A stretch of 13,389 nt of DNA from Prosthecobacter debontii (GCA_945883455.1 CAMCXJ010000048.1:1-13389); one strand, 5' to 3'. Shown: positions 1-7,031, numbered from the stretch's first letter. The notes: generated by a model from the letters alone, not told the origin. Made by a program: numbers and translations.

Positions 1-1496
1 ATCCCGATGACGTCGAGGCCATCATGGAGCGCCTCCGTAATATGGAGTTCGACATCATCGACGCCTCCGAGGTGGACCGTTTCAAGGACAAGAAAAAGGA
101 CGAAGGAGACGGCGAGGAAGAGGAGGTCAAGGCCGACCAGAAGCTCGACATCCTGGACGATCCCGTCCGCATGTATCTCAAGCAGATGGGCCAAGTGCCG
201 CTGCTCACCCGCGAGCAGGAAGTGGAAATTTCCAAACGCATCGAGGACGCGGAAATCGAAGTTTCCAAGAACCTCCACCAGTTCGGCTTCATCACCGACC
301 TTTACCTCGAACTCGCCGAAAAGCTGAAGAAGAAAACCGAGCGCTTCGACCGTGTCATCTTGGATAAAAAAATCGAGTCCCGCGACCGCTACGAAAAAGG
401 GCTACCCAAGCTCTGCGACCAACTCAAAGCACTTCACGAGGAGAACGATAACATTTTCCGCCAGCTCTCCGCCAAGGCTCCCCGCGGCAAGAAGAAGCTC
501 GAGGAAACCTTCGCCAAAAACATTGCCACGATGCACCGCATCTACATCCGCTTTTATTACAAGCAGAAGATCGTTGAGGATTTCTGCGAGCAGGTGGATG
601 ACTATGTGGACAAGTTCCGCAAATACGCCCGCCGCCTCCAAACTCATCCAGAGGACAAGGAATTCGTTAGCAAAATGCGCGAAATCCAGCAGCGCACTTG
701 GCTCAACGACAAAACCTTCGAGCCCGTTTACATGGAGCTGCGCCGTTGGATGAAAGAGGCACTCAAAGCGAAAACCGAGATGGTCGAGGCCAACCTCCGT
801 CTAGTCATTTCCATCGCGAAAAAATACACCAACCGCGGCCTCTCCTTCCTCGACCTGATCCAGGAAGGCAACATGGGTCTGATGAAGGCGGTCGAGAAAT
901 TCGAATACCGCCGCGGTTACAAATTTTCCACCTACGCCACATGGTGGATCCGCCAAGCGATCACCCGCTCCATCGCCGACCAGGCCCGCACGATCCGGAT
1001 CCCGGTGCACATGATCGAGACAATCAACAAGCTGATGCGCGTGCAAAAGCAGCTCGTCCAGGAATACGGCCGCGAGCCATCCCCGGAAGAAATCGCCGAG
1101 GAAATCCACCTTCCCGTCGAGCGGGTCCGCGCCGTTCTCAAGATGGCCCAGCAACCCATTTCCCTGCAGGCTCCCGTCGGTGATTCGGACGACACCTCGT
1201 TCGGCGACTTCATCGAAGACAAAGCCGCCGAGAATCCGATGGAGGAAGCCGGTTTCGCGATGCTCAAGGACAAGATCAAGGACGTGCTCGACACTCTAAC
1301 AGAACGCGAGCGCGAGGTTCTCGAACAGCGCTTCGGCCTCAAGGACGGCTACAGCCGCACGCTTGAAGAAGTCGGCCGCCAGTTCCAGGTCACCCGCGAA
1401 CGCATCCGCCAGATCGAGGCGAAAGCCCTGCGGAAAATGCGCCACCCCACCCGCATCCGGAAGCTGGAAGGCTTCATCGAGCTGCCAGGTGCGTAG
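1..1496 (+). CDS. rpoD: Primary sigma-70 factor RpoD (5' end outside window)
   Basis: Primary (group 1) sigma factor, which directs RNA polymerase to housekeeping promoters. The reading frame is open to the window edge (first full codon at 3), so the true start lies upstream; the visible beginning (DDVEAIMERLRNMEFDIID) is the end of region 1.1. Region 1.2 follows (DPVRMYLKQMG, about 165-240), then a charged, helical non-conserved region of roughly 150 residues, typical of RpoD rather than of alternative sigmas. Regions 2.1-2.4 lie at about 780-1035, with LIQEGNMGLMKAVEKF, GYKFSTYATWWIRQAI and the -10-recognition stretch ending QARTIRIPVHM. Region 3 follows. Region 4 lies at about 1296-1480, with LTEREREVLEQRFGL and the helix-turn-helix VTRERIRQIEAKALRKMR. 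The C-terminus is complete. I see no terminator between it and the next gene. Confidence 0.97.
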   Translation, partial: PDDVEAIMERLRNMEFDIIDASEVDRFKDKKKDEGDGEEEEVKADQKLDILDDPVRMYLKQMGQVPLLTREQEVEISKRIEDAEIEVSKNLHQFGFITDLYLELAEKLKKKTERFDRVILDKKIESRDRYEKGLPKLCDQLKALHEENDNIFRQLSAKAPRGKKKLEETFAKNIATMHRIYIRFYYKQKIVEDFCEQVDDYVDKFRKYARRLQTHPEDKEFVSKMREIQQRTWLNDKTFEPVYMELRRWMKEALKAKTEMVEANLRLVISIAKKYTNRGLSFLDLIQEGNMGLMKAVEKFEYRRGYKFSTYATWWIRQAITRSIADQARTIRIPVHMIETINKLMRVQKQLVQEYGREPSPEEIAEEIHLPVERVRAVLKMAQQPISLQAPVGDSDDTSFGDFIEDKAAENPMEEAGFAMLKDKIKDVLDTLTEREREVLEQRFGLKDGYSRTLEEVGRQFQVTRERIRQIEAKALRKMRHPTRIRKLEGFIELPGA

Positions 1497-1541
1497 TTCA
1501 TTTTTCGATTGGAAACCTGCGGGAACGAAATACGGTTTTTC

Positions 1542-2810
1542 ATGACCCGCCATTCATACCGCGTTGGTTTTCTGGCGAGTTTTGCCGTTGCCGTTTGCTC
1601 GCTTTCGGATGGAGCGCCACTCACAAGTTCTGGAAAAGCCATTCCCGTGACGGTGACTGCCGCAGGCATGACGCGCGGCGGTAAGCCCTACACTGTGCAA
1701 GGTGTCGGTGGGGACAAAAGGCTCAAGGAGCTCGCGGCGCGTGGCGGCCATTCCATCCGCACCTGGTCAACAAACGGCCTCGACGTGATCATGGATGAGG
1801 CGCATCTGCTCGACATGACCGTCAGCGCCGGGATTTGGCTGGAAAGCGAGTGCAGCTGGTTCTCCTACAAAAACCCCGAGCATTGCGCGAAACAAGCTGA
1901 GCGTGTGAGGAAAGAGGTGACGCAATACCGTGACCATCCCTCCCTGTTGGCATGGGGGATTGGCAACGAATCCGAAGGCGATGGCAAGTGCGCTGCTTAC
2001 TGGCAGCAACTCGACCGCCTCGCCATCTTGGTTCGCGAGATCGACCCACATCATCCGACTTTCACCGCTGTCGCCGGACTCAATCCCTCCAAAACCAAGG
2101 GCCTGAACGAGCACACACCGAACATGGATTTCGTCGGTGTGAATACCTACGGCGGGGTTTTCGGCGTTCGTGAGCATCTGAAAAGGGTTGGCTGGAAGCG
2201 CCCGTGGATGCTGACGGAATGGGGGCCGCGCGGTTTTTGGGAGAGTAAGAAAACCGCCTTCGGGGCTCCGCTGGAACAAACCAGCGCCGAGAAAGCGGAA
2301 ATGATGCGCAAGGCGTATCAGGAAGTTCTCAAGCCAGGTGACGGCTACCTAGGCAACTACGCCTTCGTCTGGGGCTGGAAATTCGAGGCCACGGCCACAT
2401 GGTTCGGGCTTTACACCCATGACGGGGAAACCACCGCAGCCGTCGATGTGCTCGAGGAGATGTGGACGGGTCGCCCGCCAAAAAACCGGGCACCGACGGT
2501 GAAGCCGATCATTTTCGACAGTAAGGCCGCCATCGCACCGGGTGCCGTGTTCGAGGCAAATGCCTCTGCATCCGATCCCGACCAAGACCGTCTCACATGG
2601 CAGTGGGCGGTTCTTCCCGAGCTGCAGGGTCATGATCACAATACCAGCGAGAAAATTCCGAAATTTATCGAGGGTGCGATCACTAATCCCGCAAAAGCAA
2701 GCATTGCCGTCACCGCTCCCGCCAAGCCCGGCGTCTACCGGCTCTACGTCTGGGTGAAGGATGGCAAAGGCCATGCCGCCAGCGCGAACCAGCCGTTCGA
2801 GGTGCGCTGA
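1542..2810 (+). CDS. Secreted GH2-like TIM-barrel glycosidase with Ig-like C-terminal domain
   Basis: Predicted exported glycoside hydrolase of clan GH-A (GH2/GH5-like barrel), 422 aa. I chose ATG 1542 because it puts a signal peptide at the N-terminus: basic MTRHSYR, a hydrophobic stretch FLASFAVAVCSL, and a likely cleavage site near SDGAP. A TTG at 1509 would only add residues before the signal. The barrel begins with an IRTWS motif. The acid/base glutamate is probably E143 in GIGNES and the nucleophile E226 in LTEWGPRG, an 83-residue spacing that fits strands 4 and 7. Residues ~310-422 form a separate beta-rich domain (SASDPDQDRLTWQW, then YRLYVWVKDGKGH), PKD/cadherin-like, probably binding or spacing. 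The GH2 N-terminal sandwich domains are absent, so 'GH2-like' describes the barrel only. The substrate cannot be read from sequence. No Shine-Dalgarno sequence is evident. Confidence 0.8.
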   Translation: MTRHSYRVGFLASFAVAVCSLSDGAPLTSSGKAIPVTVTAAGMTRGGKPYTVQGVGGDKRLKELAARGGHSIRTWSTNGLDVIMDEAHLLDMTVSAGIWLESECSWFSYKNPEHCAKQAERVRKEVTQYRDHPSLLAWGIGNESEGDGKCAAYWQQLDRLAILVREIDPHHPTFTAVAGLNPSKTKGLNEHTPNMDFVGVNTYGGVFGVREHLKRVGWKRPWMLTEWGPRGFWESKKTAFGAPLEQTSAEKAEMMRKAYQEVLKPGDGYLGNYAFVWGWKFEATATWFGLYTHDGETTAAVDVLEEMWTGRPPKNRAPTVKPIIFDSKAAIAPGAVFEANASASDPDQDRLTWQWAVLPELQGHDHNTSEKIPKFIEGAITNPAKASIAVTAPAKPGVYRLYVWVKDGKGHAASANQPFEVR

Positions 2811-2873
2811 GGCCACCCGCTGGTCGCCGGATTTTCCCTTTCCGCCGCCCGCCTCATCGGCTAGGTTCCTTTC

Positions 2874-3104
2874 GTGGCATTTCCCCAATACAGAATCCCC
2901 ATCGAGCGGCTCAAGGAGGAGTGGTCGGCTCGCATCGCGAGGAACATGATGCGGAAGCGTAGGCCAAAGCTGCCTCCATCGCGCATCACAGACAACAGCG
3001 AGCCGTGGATCAGGAATCCTTCGTCGGTGGCAGAGTTCTGGGAAATCGCGTGCAAGATCAACGAAACCGTCGAACAATGGGCACCAAAGCGGGAGAATTC
3101 ATAG
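2874..3104 (+). CDS. Small basic protein overlapping the nucleotidyltransferase gene
   Basis: Possible 76-aa protein from a GTG start at 2874; an internal ATG at 2946 would leave about 52 aa. I do not recognise the family. It has an Arg/Lys-rich middle (RNMMRKRRPKLPPSR) and a tryptophan-containing helical C-terminus (VAEFWEIACKINETVEQW). Its last 28 bases overlap the ATG (3077) of the downstream nucleotidyltransferase-fold gene, which suggests translational coupling. A small ORF leading directly into a nucleotidyltransferase is a layout seen in two-gene toxin-antitoxin modules, but nothing in the sequence identifies it as an antitoxin. A strong AAGGAGGAG at 2913-2921 lies inside the ORF and is too far (about 25 nt) from ATG 2946 to act as its ribosome site. 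The unusual start codon and short length keep confidence moderate. Confidence 0.45.
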   Translation: MAFPQYRIPIERLKEEWSARIARNMMRKRRPKLPPSRITDNSEPWIRNPSSVAEFWEIACKINETVEQWAPKRENS

Positions 3105-3769
3105 CGGCACTGACCGAGCGCCACGATGTGATCGTGATCGGCGGGCTGGCGGTGATCGCCCATGGCTTCAACCGTCCGACCAAGGACGCGGATATCTGGC
3201 TCGATCCCATGGAAACAGCCGCCGAGTGGGCGGTGATGGTCGAAGGGGTCTGCTCGCGATTCGCGGAACTCAGCATTCATACACTGCCTGGGTGGCGGCA
3301 AGTTTCGGGCAAGGAAATCGCGGAGGCGGCAGATCAGGTAGGAATGGTGCGCGTCTCTGGCCTAGACTGCCCGCTCGATATCTTCCGCCGTCCCAACGAG
3401 TTTCCCGCGGAATCCTTCGCGGAGGTTCTTTCTCGTTGCGAGCGCAATGCCGACGGGACATGGCTTCCCGATCCTATCGACCTCGCCATCAGCAAGGATC
3501 TGACGAATCGCGAGAAGGATGGACATGACATCCGCTTCCTCGAATCGAAGGTTCGCAGCCGATGGATCGAGCTTTTGCCAACTGCCACCAGCGGGGAAGC
3601 TGAAGCCCTGTTGGAACGTTTCGTCGATTGGCAAACATGCGTGGCCGCGTTGCGGAATTCCGACGCGGCTGTCCGGGAGATGGCCTTAGACTTCCTCCGC
3701 GAATTCGCTGCGGAAGGAGACCCTTTTTCCCAAGCCATTCTCGATGACAGAATGATCCCGCCGCCCTGA
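3077..3769 (+). CDS. Nucleotidyltransferase-fold protein (Pol beta superfamily, AbiEii/MNT-like)
   Basis: A 230-aa protein with the N-terminal signature of the DNA polymerase beta-type nucleotidyltransferase fold: a beta strand VIVIGG (G22-G23), helix LAVIAHGF, then RPTKDADIWLDP with the metal-binding pair D37/D39. The third acidic residue is probably D75-D110 in the second half of the fold; LDCPLDIFRR is the best candidate strand. The rest is helical and ends in a low-complexity tail. The family includes AbiEii-type toxins and MNT-type antitoxins as well as uncharacterised proteins; its role is not decidable from the sequence. I chose ATG 3077 rather than the upstream in-frame GTG (3005), since the GG motif then falls at residues 22-23 as is usual. 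It overlaps the preceding small ORF by 28 bp and is followed after 6 bp by the Hsp33-like gene, so the three may form one transcription unit. Confidence 0.75.
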   Translation: MGTKAGEFIAALTERHDVIVIGGLAVIAHGFNRPTKDADIWLDPMETAAEWAVMVEGVCSRFAELSIHTLPGWRQVSGKEIAEAADQVGMVRVSGLDCPLDIFRRPNEFPAESFAEVLSRCERNADGTWLPDPIDLAISKDLTNREKDGHDIRFLESKVRSRWIELLPTATSGEAEALLERFVDWQTCVAALRNSDAAVREMALDFLREFAAEGDPFSQAILDDRMIPPP

Positions 3770-3775
3770 CAGCAC

Positions 3776-4534
3776 ATGCAGCCCGACGACTTCACGAAAA
3801 TCGAATCCATCTTCGTCCGCCACAGAAATTGCCTGCTGTTGCGCGGGCAGTTCACGGACATTTACACGGATCATTACCTGCACCTGATGGAAAACAGCAT
3901 CCGCTACCCCGCCGACCTGGATGCGATGCTCAAGGACACGCTGGCCATGCTCACCCTGCACCTTACCGCCCGCCCGTGGAATGAGACGATCGCCTGGACG
4001 GCGAACCTCCGTGCGCCGCGCATCAACCTTTTCGTCACCGGCTCATCGAACGAGCGCTACATCACCGGCCGGGTTTTCACCGAGGACATCCGCGAGTCCG
4101 ACCGGAATTTTTTCTACTCCCAGACCACCACGCCGAACTCAACCGAGCCACGCCTCTCCACGATGGAAGTCGAGGGTCGCGATCCGGTCGCGTGGGTATC
4201 GCAATTCTACACTCAGTCCGAGCAGCGCCCGGCGCGCGCCTTCCGTCTAGAGGATGAAAATTTCGCACTTATCGCCGCGCAGCCGGACGCCGATCTCGAA
4301 TGGCTTGCCGGGCTCGATGCGGAGCAGGTCGCCGCCATCGATACCACCGAGGAAACGAGTCTGCTGGAGACACGTTTTTTCCGTTTTCACTGCGGCTGCA
4401 CCTTGGACAAAATTTTGCCGATACTCGGATCATGGCGCGAAAAGCCCGATGAGCTTTTCCACGACGCCGAGACGATCACCGTCCAATGCCCGCGCTGCGC
4501 CGCCAGCTACGTCATCACCCGCAGCATGATCTGA
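3776..4534 (+). CDS. hslO: Hsp33-family redox-regulated holdase chaperone
   Basis: A 252-aa cytoplasmic protein of the Hsp33 family, whose members become active holdases when oxidation releases Zn from four cysteines. The C-terminal zinc/redox switch is complete: C206-x-C208 in FHCGCTLDKIL and C238-x2-C241 in VQCPRCAASYVI, with spacing nearly the same as in E. coli Hsp33 (C232/C234/C265/C268). The middle domain carries the family motif QFYTQSEQRPARAF (residues ~143-156). The N-terminal domain starts with FVRHRNCLLLRGQF, equivalent to the family's 'FVRGELV' region. It is about 40 residues shorter than E. coli Hsp33 (292 aa), with a compacted N-terminal sheet lacking the usual Gly-Pro loop. No Shine-Dalgarno sequence. 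The start is 6 bp after the nucleotidyltransferase stop, so co-transcription is likely. Confidence 0.82.
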   Translation: MQPDDFTKIESIFVRHRNCLLLRGQFTDIYTDHYLHLMENSIRYPADLDAMLKDTLAMLTLHLTARPWNETIAWTANLRAPRINLFVTGSSNERYITGRVFTEDIRESDRNFFYSQTTTPNSTEPRLSTMEVEGRDPVAWVSQFYTQSEQRPARAFRLEDENFALIAAQPDADLEWLAGLDAEQVAAIDTTEETSLLETRFFRFHCGCTLDKILPILGSWREKPDELFHDAETITVQCPRCAASYVITRSMI

Positions 4535-4572
4535 TGTAAGATCGCCGCCGCTGCGGAAGTAACCCACTCACT

Positions 4573-5646
4573 ATGCAAAACCCGATAAAGTTCCCCGTCG
4601 CGCTCCTTAGCCTGTCGATTCTGGCCACCACCTCCCTGTTTGCTCAGGATCTCCCGGACCCTGACGGGAAACCCGCCGATATCAGCAAACCGGTCAAGGT
4701 CTTCATCGTGATGGGTCAATCCAACACGCTTGAAATGGGTGCTGTGGGGGGGGATAAGGACGGCGCGTTGGAGAAAGCGGTCAAGGGCGAGAACCTTTAT
4801 GGTTTCCTCACCGACGCCGAAGGCAAATGGACGACCCGCCAAGACGTCCGCAACGTTTCCGTGATGCAAAAGGGCGACAACATGAACGTTTACCGTAACG
4901 ATTGGCTCACGATCAGCGGTAACAAGATCGGCATCGAGATCGGCATCGGTCACCAGCTCGGCAACGCCGTCGAAGAGCCGGTCATGGTGCTGAAAAGCTC
5001 GATCGGCAACCGCGGCCTCGGCTGGGATCTCTTACCACCGGGCAGCGAGAGCTACGAATTCACGGGCATGGACAACAAGACCAAGAAGGAGACGACATGG
5101 GTTTACGCCGGCTACAAGCAATCGCCCAACCGTTGGGAAAAAGGCACCGAGCCGGTGCCGATCGGCTGGTATGCGGGCAAGCAATACGACGATGACACCG
5201 CCAACGCCAAAAAAGTCCTCGCGGAGATCGGCACCTATTACCCGGGTGCCACGAAATACGAGATCGCCGGTTTCATCTGGTGGCAGGGCGACAAGGATCG
5301 CTACGACGTGGCCCACGCCAGTCGCTACGAGAAAAACCTCGTGAACCTGATCAAGGCTCTACGCAAGGATTTCAACGCGCCTGACGCCCCCTTCGTCTGC
5401 GCCACTCTCGGTCAGACCGCCAAGGACAGCAAGCAAGGCAATGACGGCCTGATTTTCGACGCACAGATGGCGGTGGACGGGGAAAGCGGCAAATATCCCG
5501 AGTTTAAGGGCAATGTAGCCACCGTTTATGCACATCCGCTTTCCATGGGCGGCGCTTCCAACGGCCACTACAACGGCAATGCCAAGACCTACATGAACGT
5601 CGGTCTCGGCCTGGGCGAGGCAATGGCCAAAATCCTTAAGAATTAG
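4573..5646 (+). CDS. Secreted sialate O-acetylesterase-like SGNH esterase
   Basis: A 357-aa exported esterase of the SGNH/DUF303 (sialate O-acetylesterase, CE6-like) type, which removes acetyl groups from sugars. An N-terminal signal peptide (hydrophobic VALLSLSILATTSLFA, likely cleaved after FAQ) precedes the catalytic domain. Block I is VFIVMGQSNTLEMG, with nucleophile Ser50 in GQSN. The central motif is GFIWWQGDKDR (W237-Q238-G239), where most family members have QGE followed by Ser/Asn. The C-terminal histidine is probably H332 in ASNGHYNGN. The usual DxxH aspartate position is occupied by Ser329, so the triad acid is not obvious; D242 or another residue could serve. An 8-G run at 4746-4753 lies shortly after block I. 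The 38-bp gap after the hslO gene contains no clear ribosome site. It could act on polysaccharide acetyl groups rather than sialate. Confidence 0.82.
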   Translation: MQNPIKFPVALLSLSILATTSLFAQDLPDPDGKPADISKPVKVFIVMGQSNTLEMGAVGGDKDGALEKAVKGENLYGFLTDAEGKWTTRQDVRNVSVMQKGDNMNVYRNDWLTISGNKIGIEIGIGHQLGNAVEEPVMVLKSSIGNRGLGWDLLPPGSESYEFTGMDNKTKKETTWVYAGYKQSPNRWEKGTEPVPIGWYAGKQYDDDTANAKKVLAEIGTYYPGATKYEIAGFIWWQGDKDRYDVAHASRYEKNLVNLIKALRKDFNAPDAPFVCATLGQTAKDSKQGNDGLIFDAQMAVDGESGKYPEFKGNVATVYAHPLSMGGASNGHYNGNAKTYMNVGLGLGEAMAKILKN

Positions 5647-5681
5647 ATTGTCTGCAGAAAAGCCCGTTTGCGGCTGGGCGG

Positions 5682-6401
5682 GTGAAGTGTTCGCTTGAGG
5701 GATGCCGTGCCCGCGCACAAGCTGGTCTTGTGCGCCGCATCCTACACCCCTCTTCTGTGATAGGCCGGCAATGGCCTTTGCTGGCGCTGATTCTTTTCAT
5801 CGCGTCCGTTCATGGGCTGCAAGTGCTGCGCGGCATGGAATTCAATGATCGCTTCATGGTGGTGCCGGCCGATGTGATGGAGGCGCTCCAATCCTTGCGA
5901 TCGGGCGATTTTTCCGGGTCGGCAGCGCTCTTCACGCTGTTCACAGCTGCACTGCTCCATGGCGATGTCGGGCATCTACTCGGAAACATGCTCTATCTCT
6001 GGATCTTCGCCGCGATCGCCGCGGAGCTTCTCGGACACCGCTGGGTGATGCGGGTTTTCATTTTCACCGCCCTCTGCGGCAGCGCGTGCCACGTCGCCCT
6101 GAACCCAGAGGAAACGATTCCCATGCTCGGGGCATCCGGCGCGGTGATGGGCTTCGAGGGGTTGTATCTCGGCATGGCCGTGCGCTGGCACCTGCCCAAC
6201 CCGCATGTCTGGCCTATCGCGAGACCCGTTCCGCCCGCCCACCTCGCGGCAATCGGTGTGATCGGGCTGCTGTTTGATTTCTCAGGGTATCTCGGAGGGT
6301 ATCAAGGCGTGGCCTACGGCGCGCACCTCGGCGGATTCATCGGCGGCATGGTGCTGGGGGCTGCCGTGATCCCCATGCCTCGGGTGGCCTTGCCTAGATA
6401 A
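5682..6401 (+). CDS. Rhomboid-family intramembrane serine protease
   Basis: Rhomboid protease with about six membrane segments (residues ~31-49, 83-118 as a pair, 122-140, 148-167, 187-206, 210-230). Catalytic features are visible: the HGDVGHLLGN loop (H93, H98, N102, matching GlpG H150/N154), Ser152 in LGASGAVMG and His215 in VAYGAHLGGFIGG, a complete Ser-His dyad. Rhomboids cleave membrane proteins within or near the bilayer; the substrate here is unknown. The start is uncertain: GTG 5682 gives 239 aa, whereas in-frame GTG 5730 and GTG 5757 would start just before the first membrane segment and leave a hairpin (5713-5735) in the leader. No convincing Shine-Dalgarno sequence supports any of the three. 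It is the last gene before the sigma-54-type locus at 6419-6515. Confidence 0.85.
   Translation: MKCSLEGCRARAQAGLVRRILHPSSVIGRQWPLLALILFIASVHGLQVLRGMEFNDRFMVVPADVMEALQSLRSGDFSGSAALFTLFTAALLHGDVGHLLGNMLYLWIFAAIAAELLGHRWVMRVFIFTALCGSACHVALNPEETIPMLGASGAVMGFEGLYLGMAVRWHLPNPHVWPIARPVPPAHLAAIGVIGLLFDFSGYLGGYQGVAYGAHLGGFIGGMVLGAAVIPMPRVALPR
5713..5735 (+). other. Perfect 9-bp hairpin near the rhomboid 5' end
   Basis: GCGCACAAG (5713-5721) and CTTGTGCGC (5727-5735) are perfectly complementary around a CTGGT loop. There is no T-run afterwards, so it is not a classical intrinsic terminator for the esterase gene 67 bases upstream. If the rhomboid gene starts at GTG 5730 or 5757, the hairpin lies over or just before the start and could control its translation; with GTG 5682 it would be ordinary coding sequence. 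Probably real as a structure; function unknown. Confidence 0.45.
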
Positions 6402-6418
6402 CACCCGTTTCCAAAAGT

Positions 6419-6436
6419 TTGGCACGCATGCTGCTT
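6419..6436 (+). promoter_or_regulatory. Sigma-54 (-24/-12) promoter
   Basis: TTGGCACGCATGCTGCTT matches the RpoN consensus YTGGCACGRNNNTTGCW at nearly every position. The invariant GG (6421-6422) and GC (6433-6434) are exactly 12 bp apart, as required for -25/-24 and -13/-12. It predicts transcription starting near 6446. It lies 17 bp after the rhomboid stop and points into a terminator-ended transcript rather than directly into a protein gene. Mismatches: C instead of R at 6427 and C instead of T at 6431. The activator and its binding site are not visible. Confidence 0.7.
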
Positions 6437-6445
6437 ATCTTAGTT

Positions 6446-6515
6446 TAGGCGGACCGACTGAGACGCTCTAGGTTATTGGGTTTTCCTGTAGCTGATCTGT
6501 CGGTCCGCTCTTTTT
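6446..6515 (+). ncRNA. Putative sigma-54-dependent small RNA (~70 nt)
   Basis: The interval between the predicted sigma-54 start (about 6446) and a T-run terminator (6509-6515) would give a ~70-nt RNA that is almost entirely one long imperfect hairpin. The outer stem is GCGGACCGAC (6449-6458) with GTCGGTCCGC (6499-6508), 10 perfect pairs. An inner stem GCTCTAGG (6465-6472) pairs with CCTGTAGC (6485-6492), with one C-U mismatch and one U-G wobble, and closes a 12-nt loop TTATTGGGTTTT. The internal loop between the stems could form tandem G-A pairs. No ORF of useful length is contained. The predicted start lies only 3 nt before the outer stem. Established sigma-54-dependent sRNAs include CrcZ of Pseudomonas and GlmY/GlmZ of enterobacteria; there is no sequence resemblance that I can see. 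Confidence 0.6.
6449..6515 (+). terminator. Intrinsic terminator formed by the long outer stem
   Basis: Ten perfect base pairs (6449-6458 with 6499-6508) are followed at once by TCTTTTTG (6509-6516), a good U-run. The stem encloses a 40-nt interior that itself folds, so it differs from an ordinary short terminator hairpin and probably doubles as the body of the small RNA. It would also stop read-through from the rhomboid gene. Confidence 0.65.
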
Positions 6516-6566
6516 GTGCCCGGGTTTCGGGGTTTGAATTTCCCACAGCTCGGGTAATGTCCAGAC

Positions 6567-6869
6567 ATGGCTGCCGGAAACGAACAAACCATCGAGGTGG
6601 AGGTCATCGAAATCGACGGGGTAGCGGTGGTGCCGCGTCCTGTCAAAGGGGAAACACCGAACACCCGCGGACGCATCGATTGGACGGCGTGGCAAGGTCG
6701 TGTGAGACGCCTCGACGCCCGCTGGTGGCCACTATGGCTTGTGCTCGGCACCATCTTCCTGGTGCTCGCTGTGGTCGTGGGGATATGCTGCGCGGTGGTT
6801 CTCGTCGCATGGCAGATTTTCAAAGCGATCCTAAAACTAAGCCAGAAAAATATGCGAAACACTTTATGA
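6567..6869 (+). CDS. Small single- or double-span membrane protein, unknown function
   Basis: A 100-aa protein from ATG 6567, not recognised. The N-terminal ~45 residues are polar and begin with the acidic beta-prone VEVIEIDGVAVVPRP. A strongly hydrophobic stretch from about residue 53 to 84 (LWLVLGTIFLVLAVVVG, ICCAVVLVAWQIF) is long enough for one or two tight membrane passes. The C-terminus is short and basic. RLDARWWPLW before the segment suggests an interfacial boundary. The gene starts 51 bp after the small-RNA terminator and is probably transcribed separately. No clear Shine-Dalgarno sequence. Shortly after its stop the sequence changes to AT-richer, repeat-bearing intergenic DNA, so it marks the end of ordinary coding sequence before the repeats. 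Confidence 0.6.
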   Translation: MAAGNEQTIEVEVIEIDGVAVVPRPVKGETPNTRGRIDWTAWQGRVRRLDARWWPLWLVLGTIFLVLAVVVGICCAVVLVAWQIFKAILKLSQKNMRNTL

Positions 6870-6883
6870 TGTTGCATCAAGAG

Positions 6884-6911
6884 CTCCGTGTTCTCTGTGT
6901 CTCTGTGGTCA
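6884..6911 (+). repeat. Short-period TCYGTG repeat
   Basis: TCCGTG (6885-6890), TCTGTG (6894-6899) and TCTGTG (6903-6908) occur with a 9-bp period. It lies just after the stop of the small membrane-protein gene. The same kind of motif recurs at 6998-7031 and 7889-7921. Confidence 0.6.
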
Positions 6912-6997
6912 AATTACTTGGAACCAATTTTCTATTTCGGAGTTCGGGTTTAAGGATACACCAAACAGGTTTAAAAATCGTTTCCATAACTCTTTCT

Positions 6998-7031
6998 TCA
7001 TCCGTGCCTTTCCGTGAAATCCGTGGTTCAA
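6998..7031 (+). repeat. TCCGTG triplet repeat, ~10-bp period
   Basis: TCCGTG occurs at 7001-7006, 7011-7016 and 7020-7025, followed by GTTCAA. It has the same architecture and ending as the copy at 7889-7921, so the two belong to one family dispersed in this intergenic stretch. Confidence 0.65.

Noticed and set aside
2349..3077. 242-aa open frame on the minus strand
   Set aside because: It lies opposite the glycosidase, whose domains are clear; composition is Arg/His-rich with no motif, typical of an antisense shadow in GC-rich DNA.
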